From NCBI GenBank assembly GCA_021730985.1, contig JAKFYI010000002.1:95858-159857 (forward strand): DNA of 64,000 bases, given 5' to 3'. Under the pieces are notes generated by a model that saw nothing but the letters and a program-made list of their open reading frames with translations, did not search any database and had not been told where the DNA came from. Each line of letters starts with the position of its first letter. The stretch's first letter is position 1. The translations under genes and the position numbers were made by a program. Positions 17,809 to 25,000 of this stretch are shown in pieces. The stretch comes from Hyphomicrobiales bacterium. GTDB taxonomy: Bacteria; Pseudomonadota; Alphaproteobacteria; Rhizobiales; Xanthobacteraceae.

Positions 17809-19227
17809 ATGCGTTTCCTCCCGCTGTTTCTCGACCTCTCGAAGGGGCAAGTCATCCTTGTCGGCTCGGGCGCGCAGGCGATCGCCAAATTGCATCTGCT
17901 TCGTTCGGTGGGCGCGAAGGTGCGTTGGTTCTCGCCGGACTTTGATGTTGGCGAGCAACTCGTTCTGGCAGCCAAAGACGCCGGTCAGGTCGGCATCACG
18001 ATCGGACAACCAGATCTGGCCGATCTGGCTGATACGCTTGCCATCGTTTCGGCGGCCGGACCGGAAATCGACGAGCGGCTTGCCAGTGAAGCGCGACGCC
18101 TCAGTCTGCCGGTCAATGTGGTCGACCGGCCGGACCTTTCGACTTTCATTTTCCCCGCAATCGTCGACCGCGGCGAAGTTGTCGTCGCGATCGGCACCGG
18201 CGGCGCATCCCCGGTGCTGGCGCGCCGGTTGCGTGAGCGCATCGAAGCGATCCTTCCTTCCCGCGTCGGAGAGTTCGCCGACCTGATGAAGCGCTACCGG
18301 CTGCGGTTGAAGGATGCGCGTATCCGTTATCCCGGTCTCTCGTTCCGCCACTTCTGGGAACGGGTCATCGATGGTCCGATTGGCGCGGCATTTCTGGCGG
18401 GCAAGACGCGAGAGGCTGAAACGGCACTGGCCGAGGCCATCGACCGCGCGCGTAACGAAGACGAGCTTGCGGCCGGCACGGTTCATCTGGTTGGAGCAGG
18501 GCCAGGAGACCCCGACCTTCTGACGCTTCGTGCTCTGCATGTCCTCCAGTCAGCAGACGTCATTTTCCACGATGAACTGGTCGGCCCCGAGATTCTCAGT
18601 CGTGCGCGGCGCGACGCGGAGCAGGTTTTCGTGGGAAAGCGCAAAGGCGCTCCCGGTCTCGGCCAGATCGAAATCAACCGGCGCCTGATCGAGGCGGCGA
18701 AGCAGGGCCGCTGCGTTGTCCGGCTCAAGGGTGGCGATCCGTTCATCTTCGGACGCGGTGGCGAGGAACTCGAAGCCCTCGAACAGGCTGGCGTCACCGT
18801 CCATGTTGTGCCGGGCATCACCGCCGCACTGGGCTGCGCCGCAGAGGCGGGACTGCCGCTGACCTTTCGCAAAGAGGCGACGCGGCTGACCCTGGTCACA
18901 GCCAACACCGCCGAGGATGCGAGCAGCGTCAGCTGGTCGGGACTCGGCGATCCGCAGACGACCGTTGTTGTCTATATGGGACTTTCATCGGCTGGGACTG
19001 TGCGCGCCGGATTGATCAACGCCGGCCGTAGTCCGCAGACGCCGGTCGCGGTTCTCGCCCGCGGCACTCGTCCGGACGCAGCGGTGGCGGTCGGTCGGCT
19101 GGAATACCTGCCCGGCCTTGCGGCATTGGTCGGCGAAGGCCCAGCGCTTCTGGTTATCGGCGATGTCGTCGCGCGATCCGAGCCCTGGAAAAACAGCCAG
19201 ATCGAGCTTCAGAGGGAGGCCGCATGA
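17809..19227 (+). CDS. cysG: Siroheme synthase CysG (sulfur-island copy)
   Basis: A trifunctional enzyme making siroheme from uroporphyrinogen III. The N-terminal precorrin-2 dehydrogenase/ferrochelatase half has GSGAQA (19-24) and the catalytic NVVDRPDLSTF region. The C-terminal methyltransferase half starts near residue 224 with GAGPGDP (229-235) and contains GGDPFIFGRGGEE. Length (472 aa) is close to the E. coli enzyme (457). ATG 17809 is preferred: CGGAGA lies nine bases upstream and the protein then begins MRFLPLFLDL, as in homologues. Siroheme is the cofactor of the sulfite reductase two genes downstream. A second cysG lies at 53668. Confidence 0.95.
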   Translation: MRFLPLFLDLSKGQVILVGSGAQAIAKLHLLRSVGAKVRWFSPDFDVGEQLVLAAKDAGQVGITIGQPDLADLADTLAIVSAAGPEIDERLASEARRLSLPVNVVDRPDLSTFIFPAIVDRGEVVVAIGTGGASPVLARRLRERIEAILPSRVGEFADLMKRYRLRLKDARIRYPGLSFRHFWERVIDGPIGAAFLAGKTREAETALAEAIDRARNEDELAAGTVHLVGAGPGDPDLLTLRALHVLQSADVIFHDELVGPEILSRARRDAEQVFVGKRKGAPGLGQIEINRRLIEAAKQGRCVVRLKGGDPFIFGRGGEELEALEQAGVTVHVVPGITAALGCAAEAGLPLTFRKEATRLTLVTANTAEDASSVSWSGLGDPQTTVVVYMGLSSAGTVRAGLINAGRSPQTPVAVLARGTRPDAAVAVGRLEYLPGLAALVGEGPALLVIGDVVARSEPWKNSQIELQREAA

Positions 19228-19535
19228 CCGCACCCAGTCAACAGAAGCTGAAAGTTCACGGACCGGTCGTGGTCACGGGGAATCGTCTGAGCGACGGCGC
19301 AGTGGTCTATCGCGGCGCGATCGGATGGACCGCGCGCCTGAGCGAAGCTTCGGTCGTGAGTAATGCGCAGGCGGCCAAGGATTTATTGGTCCTTGCCAGC
19401 AAGGACGATGCCGCGGTCGGCGCTTATGTGGCTCCGGTCGAGATCAATAACGGGCAGATCGAACCGGGAAATCTGCGCGAACGCATCCGGCTCGCGGGCC
19501 CGACTTTCGATTTACCCGCAAGCTTCGGAATTTGA
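19224..19535 (+). CDS. DUF2849 protein associated with sulfite reductase
   Basis: This 103-residue protein overlaps cysG by ATGA and ends nine bases before the sulfite reductase gene. It matches the DUF2849 family by its VTGNRLSDGAVVYRG opening and the LRERIRLAGPTFDLP end. The family occurs in alphaproteobacteria almost always between cysG and the siroheme reductase gene, so a helper role in sulfite reduction or siroheme insertion is likely, but no biochemical function is established to my knowledge. There are no cysteines and no membrane segments. Confidence 0.88.
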   Translation: MTAPSQQKLKVHGPVVVTGNRLSDGAVVYRGAIGWTARLSEASVVSNAQAAKDLLVLASKDDAAVGAYVAPVEINNGQIEPGNLRERIRLAGPTFDLPASFGI

Positions 19536-19544
19536 GAGTGTGCC

Positions 19545-21203
19545 ATGTATGTTTATGATGATTTCGACCGGACGCTTGTCGATGAGCGCGTCAACGAATT
19601 CCGCGATCAGGTCGCGCGCCGCCTCTCAGGCGAATTGACCGAAGACGAATTCAAGCCGCTGCGACTGATGAATGGCGTCTATCTCCAGCTTCACGCCTAT
19701 ATGCTTCGTGTTGCAATTCCTTATGGGACGCTGTCGTCGGAGCAACTCCGTACACTCGCTCATATCGCGAGGCGATACGACCGCGACTACGGACACTTCA
19801 CCACGCGGCAAAATCTCCAGTTCAACTGGATCAAGCTCAGCGACCTTCCCGATGTAATGGCCGACCTGGCGAAGGCCGGCCTCCATGGCATGCAGACGAG
19901 CGGCAATTGCGTGCGCAATGTCACCACCGACCAGTGGGGCGGCGTCGCGCCGGACGAGATCGAAGATCCCCGAATCTGGGCGGAAATCCTCCGGCAGCAC
20001 TCCACCATGCACCCGGAGTTCACGTATCTGCCGCGCAAGTTCAAGATCGCGATCACGGCCGCGGCGCATGACCGGGCCGCGGTGCGCGTCCACGATATCG
20101 GACTTCGCCTCCACAAGAACGGCGCAGGCGAATCCGGCTTTGAGGTCGTGGTTGGCGGAGGGCTTGGGCGCACGCCGTTCGTCGGCAAGACGATCAAGCC
20201 GTTTCTGCCGAAACGCGATTTGCTGAGCTACGTCGAGGCGATCCTGCGCGTCTACAATCAGTATGGCCGGCGTGACAACATCTACAAGGCTCGCATCAAA
20301 ATCCTCGTCCACGAAATGGGCGCGGAAAAGTTCGGCGCGGAAGTCGACGCCGAATGGCAAAACATCAAGGACGGTGCGCTCGCGATCGATCTTGCATTCA
20401 TCGCCGATATTGCATCCCGCTTCCGCTATCCGAAATATGAGAACCTGGCCAACGAGCCACCGGCACTCACGCAAGTCCGCTCTCGCAATTCGCGGTTTGA
20501 TACGTGGTTCCGGAACTCCGTTACGCCTCACAAACAGCGCGGTTACGCGATAGTGACACTGTCACTCAAGCCTGAAGGGGCGCCGCCCGGCGACGCTACG
20601 TCCGAGCAGATGGATGCAATTGCCAGCCTTGCGGATCGCTATAGTTTTAGTGAAATTCGCGTGGCGCATGAGCAGAATCTCGTGCTGCCGCATGTCGCTC
20701 AACGCGATTTGCCCGTCCTTTGGGAGCAGCTTGAGAAAATCGGCGTTGCGACGCCGAATGTAGGGCTCGTCTCGGACATTATCGCCTGTCCGGGCCTTGA
20801 CTATTGCAGCCTCGCCAATACGCGATCGATCCCGGTTGCCCAGGAACTGACGCGGCGCTTCAAGAATCTCGGCACACAGCGGGAACTCGGCCGGCTTCAC
20901 ATCAACATTTCCGGCTGCATCAACGCGTGCGGTCATCATCACGTCGGCCATATCGGAATTCTCGGCGTCGAGAAGAACGGCCAGGAATTCTTCCAGATCA
21001 CATTAGGCGGACGTGCCGACGAAAAGGCGGAATTGGGTTGCTTGCTGGGACCCGCCGTCCCGTATGCTGAGGTTGCGGATGTGATCGAAGATGTCGTCGC
21101 CGCCTATGTTGAATTGCGCGACCAGCCCAATGAACTGTTCGTCGATACAGTGAAGCGAATCGGTGTCGAACCGTTCAAGGAGCGCGTCTATGCCGCTCGT
21201 TAA
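19545..21203 (+). CDS. cysI: Ferredoxin-type assimilatory sulfite reductase (hemoprotein)
   Basis: This 552-residue siroheme/[4Fe-4S] reductase of the nitrite/sulfite reductase family reduces sulfite to sulfide. The two duplicated halves are visible (HFTTRQNLQFNW near 87 and SEIRVAHEQNLVLPH in the second half). The cluster ligands are C415-x5-C421 and C458-x3-C462 (SGCINACGHHH). Sulfite rather than nitrite is inferred from the neighbours (cysDNH, DUF934) and from the separate nirA at 47659. No CysJ partner is present, so reduction by the island ferredoxin is expected. The last 14 bases overlap the DUF934 gene. Confidence 0.93.
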   Translation: MYVYDDFDRTLVDERVNEFRDQVARRLSGELTEDEFKPLRLMNGVYLQLHAYMLRVAIPYGTLSSEQLRTLAHIARRYDRDYGHFTTRQNLQFNWIKLSDLPDVMADLAKAGLHGMQTSGNCVRNVTTDQWGGVAPDEIEDPRIWAEILRQHSTMHPEFTYLPRKFKIAITAAAHDRAAVRVHDIGLRLHKNGAGESGFEVVVGGGLGRTPFVGKTIKPFLPKRDLLSYVEAILRVYNQYGRRDNIYKARIKILVHEMGAEKFGAEVDAEWQNIKDGALAIDLAFIADIASRFRYPKYENLANEPPALTQVRSRNSRFDTWFRNSVTPHKQRGYAIVTLSLKPEGAPPGDATSEQMDAIASLADRYSFSEIRVAHEQNLVLPHVAQRDLPVLWEQLEKIGVATPNVGLVSDIIACPGLDYCSLANTRSIPVAQELTRRFKNLGTQRELGRLHINISGCINACGHHHVGHIGILGVEKNGQEFFQITLGGRADEKAELGCLLGPAVPYAEVADVIEDVVAAYVELRDQPNELFVDTVKRIGVEPFKERVYAAR

Positions 21204-21723
21204 AAACGGTGCCGTCGTGGAGGACCGCTTCACCCGCGTTCTTGACGACGCAGCGATTGTCGATGACGTCCCGGTCATCATGCCAGCCGCGAGACTACTT
21301 GCCGACGTGGGCGACCTTGCCGGTCGGAGGGGCGCAACCGGCGTTCTATGGCCCAACGATCGTGACATCTCGCAGCTAGCGCCGCATCTTGATCGTCTCG
21401 CATTGGTGGCGCTGGACTTTCCAAACTTTCGAGATGGCAGGGCCTATTCCCAGGCGCGCATTCTGCGGGAGCGCTACAACTATCGCGGCGAGCTTCGCGC
21501 AACTGGCCAGGTGCTGCGCGACCAATTCCTGCTCCTGCACCGCGCTGGCTTCGATTCGTTCGAAGTCAGCAAACCGGCTGATGCGTCCGCATTCGCCGAG
21601 ACGATCGCGCGATACAGCGTCGTCTATCAGCCGGCCGACGCAGGAACCCCTGCAGCATTAAGAAGGCGAAACGCGTCATCGAAAGCAGGCGCTCGAGTGC
21701 ACCTGCGCGAGCATGACGCATAG
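21190..21723 (+). CDS. DUF934 protein, sulfite-reduction accessory
   Basis: This 177-residue protein starts 14 bases inside the end of the sulfite reductase gene. VLWPNDRD, LVALDFPNFRDGRAYSQARILRERYNY and GQVLRDQFLLLHRAGFDSFEV segments identify DUF934, annotated as an oxidoreductase-like partner of assimilatory sulfite reductase, but without a proven reaction. The tail after about residue 150 (basic, Ser/Arg-rich) is less conserved and may be altered, as it runs into the degenerate island border. It is the last gene of the rightward operon. Confidence 0.9.
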   Translation: MPLVKNGAVVEDRFTRVLDDAAIVDDVPVIMPAARLLADVGDLAGRRGATGVLWPNDRDISQLAPHLDRLALVALDFPNFRDGRAYSQARILRERYNYRGELRATGQVLRDQFLLLHRAGFDSFEVSKPADASAFAETIARYSVVYQPADAGTPAALRRRNASSKAGARVHLREHDA

Positions 21724-21778
21724 CGAAGCGGCAGTAACGAGCGATGTGCCACGCGCAGCAGTGAATAGAGAGACTCGT

Positions 21779-21992
21779 TCAAGAGCCGATCAGCAGCTTG
21801 GGATCAGATCCGCGTTCGGGCACGCCGGGTTGGGCGAGTTCGGTTTCGCGGCGGGCCAGCCACGCCTTGGCCGCCTGTCGGGGTCGAAGGTCTCAGCTTC
21901 GCGGTGGACAATCCGCCCTTCCGTTTGATCAGGATCTGCGCGGAGTAGGCCGTGGTGCCATCCTTGCGGCATCCCTCGGTGATTGTACCCAT
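21779..21992 (-). pseudogene. Frameshifted N-terminal remnant of a dusA-type tyrosine integrase
   Basis: Read leftward from ATG 21992, the first frame gives MGTITEGCRKDGTTAYSAQI and then LIKRKGG. After a one-base shift the next frame gives IVHREAETFD. A second shift gives RQAAKAWLARRETELAQPG, then GSDPKLLIGS and a stop at 21779. Joined, these pieces form the N-terminal arm-binding domain typical of phage-type tyrosine recombinases. The catalytic domain is missing. It faces away from dusA, 107 bases from it, as in elements that integrate at the dusA 5' end. Confidence 0.75.
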
Positions 21993-22050
21993 GTGTGGTA
22001 CATCGTCTCGGGCTGGGTTCTGAAGGCGCACTCACGTTTCGGTATGGGCG

Positions 22051-22080
22051 CAAATGAGCGCTGATGAGCGGAAATGAGGT
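22051..22080 (+). repeat. Three tandem ten-base repeats next to dusA
   Basis: CAAATGAGCG, CTGATGAGCG and GAAATGAGGT follow one another with a ten-base period, about one helical turn. They lie between the integrase remnant and dusA, where a tyrosine integrase would be expected to have arm-type binding sites. The repeat is seen directly; the function is inferred. Confidence 0.55.
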
Positions 22081-22099
22081 GTGGGTGAAGGAAGGCTAA

Positions 22100-23128
22100 A
22101 TGTCTGACGCTGCTGGCGAAGCCCGAAAAATCGAGCGTTGGCGATTCTCCATTGCGCCGATGATGGAATGGACCGACCGGCATTGCCGCGCGTTCCATCG
22201 CCGGCTCACGCGCCATGCGCTGCTATACACCGAGATGGTGACGACCGGCGCGGTGCTGCATGGCGATCGCGCGCGTCTGATCGGCTTCGATCCCGCCGAG
22301 CACCCTGTCGCGTTGCAGCTTGGCGGTTCCGATCCGCACGCGTTGGCGCAGTGCGCGCGGATCGCCGCCGATTTCGGTTACCGTGAAATCAACCTCAACG
22401 TCGGCTGCCCCTCGGATCGCGTGCAGGACGGCCGCTTTGGCGCTTGCTTGATGGCTGAGCCCGCGCTGGTCGGCGATTGCGTCGCCGCGATGAAGGCCGC
22501 GGCGGCGCTACCGGTCACGGTGAAGTGCCGCATTGGCATCGACGAGCAAGATCCCGAGATCGCGCTTGAGACGATCGCCGTTGCGGTGGAGCGGGCAGGC
22601 GTTGACGCCTTGATCGTTCATGCGCGCAAGGCCTGGCTGCAGGGCTTGTCGCCACGCGAGAACCGCGACATCCCGCCGCTCGATTACCCGCTGGTGTACC
22701 GTCTTAAGGCGGCGCATCCCCGCCTGCCTGTCATCATCAACGGCGGCATCCTGACCGTGGAGGGCGCGCGCGTGCACCTCGCCCATGTCGATGGCGTGAT
22801 GATGGGGCGCGGGGCCTACCAGGAACCCTGGCGGCTTCTCGCGGTCGATCCGTTGCTGTTCGATGCAGCTACACCGCATGCTTCGATCAAGGATGCTATC
22901 GCTGCGCTTTATCCTTACATCGAACGCGAAATTTCGCGCGGCGTGCGGTTGCATTCCATCGTTCGGCATCTGCATGGCGCATTTCATGCGGTGCCCGGCG
23001 CGCGCGCCTATCGCCGCCACCTGGCGACGCAAGCCGTGAAACCGGGTGCCAGCGTTGCGGTGCTCGCAGAAGCGCTCGCCATGGTCCTGGACAGGCCTGC
23101 GGATTTGGCGCAAACCGCCGCGGCTTAG
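22100..23128 (+). CDS. dusA: tRNA-dihydrouridine(20/20a) synthase DusA
   Basis: DusA reduces U20/U20a in the tRNA D-loop with NADPH and FMN. The 342-residue protein has RFSIAPMMEWTDRHCR at the N-terminus, the catalytic Cys in NLNVGCPSDRVQ, an HARKAWLQGLSPKEN-like segment (here HARKAWLQGLSPREN) and VIINGGI for phosphate binding. Length is normal and the gene looks intact. The N-terminal portion is likely element-derived, because a second copy of this 5' segment lies at 14301-14375. dusA is a known integration site for phages and islands that use a dedicated integrase family. Confidence 0.95.
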   Translation: MSDAAGEARKIERWRFSIAPMMEWTDRHCRAFHRRLTRHALLYTEMVTTGAVLHGDRARLIGFDPAEHPVALQLGGSDPHALAQCARIAADFGYREINLNVGCPSDRVQDGRFGACLMAEPALVGDCVAAMKAAAALPVTVKCRIGIDEQDPEIALETIAVAVERAGVDALIVHARKAWLQGLSPRENRDIPPLDYPLVYRLKAAHPRLPVIINGGILTVEGARVHLAHVDGVMMGRGAYQEPWRLLAVDPLLFDAATPHASIKDAIAALYPYIEREISRGVRLHSIVRHLHGAFHAVPGARAYRRHLATQAVKPGASVAVLAEALAMVLDRPADLAQTAAA

Positions 23129-23171
23129 CCCGCCAGATCGACCGGCCAAGCCGGTTGTTTCGGAGACAGCG

Positions 23172-23999
23172 ATGCTCGGTGTTCCGCTCGGCGAGCTTGC
23201 CGCGCTCGCGGCCGCGATTGTCATCGGCGGGGTGGTGACCGGGCTGCTGGCCGGACTGTTCGGTGTCGGCGGGGGCGCCGTGATCGTCCCGGTTCTCTAC
23301 GAGATTTTTCGCGCCCTCGATGTGCCGGAGGAGGTGCGCATGCAACTTTGCGTCGGCACTTCGCTCGCCATCATCGTGCCGACCTCGCTGCGCTCGTTCC
23401 TGGCTCATCGCGCCAAGGGAAATCTGCCGGTGGAGATCATCCGGCGCTGGGCGCCCTCGGTGATCGTGGGGCTTGTGGCCGGCGCGGTGATTGCTGCGTT
23501 CGCGCCGAGCTGGGTGTTCAAGCTGATGTTTGTCGTCGTGACGTCGATGATTGCCGTGCGGATGCTGTTCGGCAACGACACATGGCGGCTCGGCGACACC
23601 TTGCCCGGAATGGGATTGATGTCGGTCTATGGGTTTGTCGTCGGGTTCTATTCGGCGGTTATGGGTGTCGGCGGCGGGTCGGTTTCGACGCTGGTGATGA
23701 TGCTCTACGGCACGCCGATCCATGTCGCGGTCGGAATTTCCGCCGGGATCGGGGTGTTGATCTCGGTGCTTGGAACCATCGGCTTCGTCATTGCCGGCTG
23801 GCCGCAGCAGGCGCTGATGCCGCCGTTATCGCTCGGCTACGTTTCGCTGATCGGCGTGGCGCTGATGGCGCCGATCTCGGCTTATATCGCGCCCTATGGC
23901 GCGAGGCTCGCCCATCGGCTGCCGAAGCGGCGGCTTGAAGTGGCTTTCGGCCTGTTTCTGATCGCCGTGGCGGTGCGCTTCCTGATCAGCCTGCTCTGA
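23172..23999 (+). CDS. TauE/SafE family membrane permease
   Basis: This 275-residue protein has about eight hydrophobic helices arranged as two repeats, each with the family's glycine-rich loop (GLFGVGGGAVIVPVL near 30-44 and VMGVGGGSVSTLVMM in the second half). TauE/SafE proteins export organosulfonates or sulfite, or carry other anions. The gene follows dusA by 43 bases and may share its transcript. It lies outside the proposed sulfur island, so a sulfite export role is only suggestive. ATG 23172 is used because the first membrane helix begins right after it. Confidence 0.88.
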   Translation: MLGVPLGELAALAAAIVIGGVVTGLLAGLFGVGGGAVIVPVLYEIFRALDVPEEVRMQLCVGTSLAIIVPTSLRSFLAHRAKGNLPVEIIRRWAPSVIVGLVAGAVIAAFAPSWVFKLMFVVVTSMIAVRMLFGNDTWRLGDTLPGMGLMSVYGFVVGFYSAVMGVGGGSVSTLVMMLYGTPIHVAVGISAGIGVLISVLGTIGFVIAGWPQQALMPPLSLGYVSLIGVALMAPISAYIAPYGARLAHRLPKRRLEVAFGLFLIAVAVRFLISLL

Positions 24000-24001
24000 C
24001 G

Positions 24002-24721
24002 CTACCGGTGGCCGCGCATAATCAGCTTGTCGCCGCGCACCTCCCAGCTTTCCAGCCGGTTGAGGAAGCTCATGCCGAGCAGGTTGGTCTTGAGCTGGCC
24101 CGGCTGCGCGATCAGCGCGGGCACCGACCGCTCGACGATATTACCGACCGCAAGCCGGTCCAGCGTGACGGCAGCGGCGCGGGTCCGGCCGTTGGCGGTA
24201 TCGACGTTGACCGTATAGGCCAGCACCTCAAGCGGCAGCCCGGCGGCCTTGGCGGCTTCCTGGGTGAGGACGACGGCGCTGGCGCCCGTGTCGAGCACCA
24301 TGTTGGACCGTGCGCCGTTGATCAGCGTCGAAACCTGGAAATCGCCGGTGCGGCCGCGAACGAACTCGGCGGTCTGCACGCCCCGGGTGGCGGCGCGCCC
24401 CGGAATAATTTCGGCGAGCACCCGGTCGCCGACGTCGCGCAGTTCCATCCGGTAGGTGTAGCCCAGCGCCAGCACCAGCCCGACCGCGGCCCAGAACAGC
24501 GCCGCCTCCAGCGCCTGGGAGAAGCGCTCCCGGAACAGCACCAGCACGCTGCCGCCGACAAATACGATCAGCGCCAGATTGTAGGCCAGCGCCCCAAAAT
24601 CGTCCGCCGACATGTTCAGCGACGGCATGCTGAACGTCCCGGCATCGTGTCGTGCCAATAGAACCACCAGCGACAGCGCAGCACCAATCAGCAGAACCCA
24701 TAGCAGGCGGCGGCGCACCAT
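24002..24721 (-). CDS. Membrane-anchored retropepsin-like aspartic protease (TIGR02281 type)
   Basis: This 239-residue protein has three N-terminal membrane helices (about 6-23, 45-63 and 74-90) and a C-terminal retropepsin-like domain with the catalytic DTGAS motif at 144-148, and ALI and LLGMSFLNRL flap/second-strand elements. Such clan AA proteases act as homodimers, because each chain supplies one Asp. Substrates in alphaproteobacteria are not known. It starts eight bases after the DUF1289 gene stop and is probably translated from the same mRNA. Confidence 0.9.
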   Translation of the reverse strand: MVRRRLLWVLLIGAALSLVVLLARHDAGTFSMPSLNMSADDFGALAYNLALIVFVGGSVLVLFRERFSQALEAALFWAAVGLVLALGYTYRMELRDVGDRVLAEIIPGRAATRGVQTAEFVRGRTGDFQVSTLINGARSNMVLDTGASAVVLTQEAAKAAGLPLEVLAYTVNVDTANGRTRAAAVTLDRLAVGNIVERSVPALIAQPGQLKTNLLGMSFLNRLESWEVRGDKLIMRGHR

Positions 24722-24729
24722 CTGGCCTC

Positions 24730-24930
24730 TCAGGAAACGGCGGTGTTGGCGGTGCGCTGGCGCATGGTCTCCTGCCGGCGCGGCAACTCGGCCATGATGC
24801 GCGAGCGCTCCGCATCGGTGTACGCCGTCCAGTTGGCGACCTCATTAAGCGTACGCGCGCACCCCAGGCAAAGCCCGGAATGGTGCTCGACGATGCACAC
24901 TTTGGTGCAGGGGGTCTCGATCTTGGCCAT
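24730..24930 (-). CDS. DUF1289 small cysteine protein
   Basis: This 66-residue protein has the DUF1289 pattern: TPCTKVCIVEHHSGLCLGCARTLNEVANW, with four Cys (C-x3-C-x9-C-x2-C) that suggest a bound metal or Fe-S cluster, followed by a helical Arg-rich tail. ATG 24930 is favoured; two further upstream in-frame starts add only nonconserved residues. It is the first gene of a two-gene unit with the aspartic protease, an association common in alphaproteobacteria. Function is unknown. Confidence 0.88.
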   Translation of the reverse strand: MAKIETPCTKVCIVEHHSGLCLGCARTLNEVANWTAYTDAERSRIMAELPRRQETMRQRTANTAVS

Positions 24931-25000
24931 CATGGAATCAGCGTGTCGCGTCAAAATAGGGTGCGCGGCGGGGAACGCAATCGCGCAACACGCGAAAGCG

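Larger units (their letters stand above)
21724..22099. other. Right border of sulfur island, gene-free but holding integrase debris
   Basis: This 376-base stretch between the DUF934 gene and dusA contains the frameshifted integrase remnant (21779-21992, minus strand) and three ten-base direct repeats (22051-22080) just upstream of dusA. No intact gene is present. AGGAAGG before ATG 22100 is the dusA ribosome binding site. Confidence 0.65.

Noticed and set aside
23172..23999. TauE/SafE permease as the sulfite exporter of the sulfur island
   Set aside because: It lies outside the duplicated dusA border, and the family carries several anions; the link to sulfite cannot be supported from position alone.
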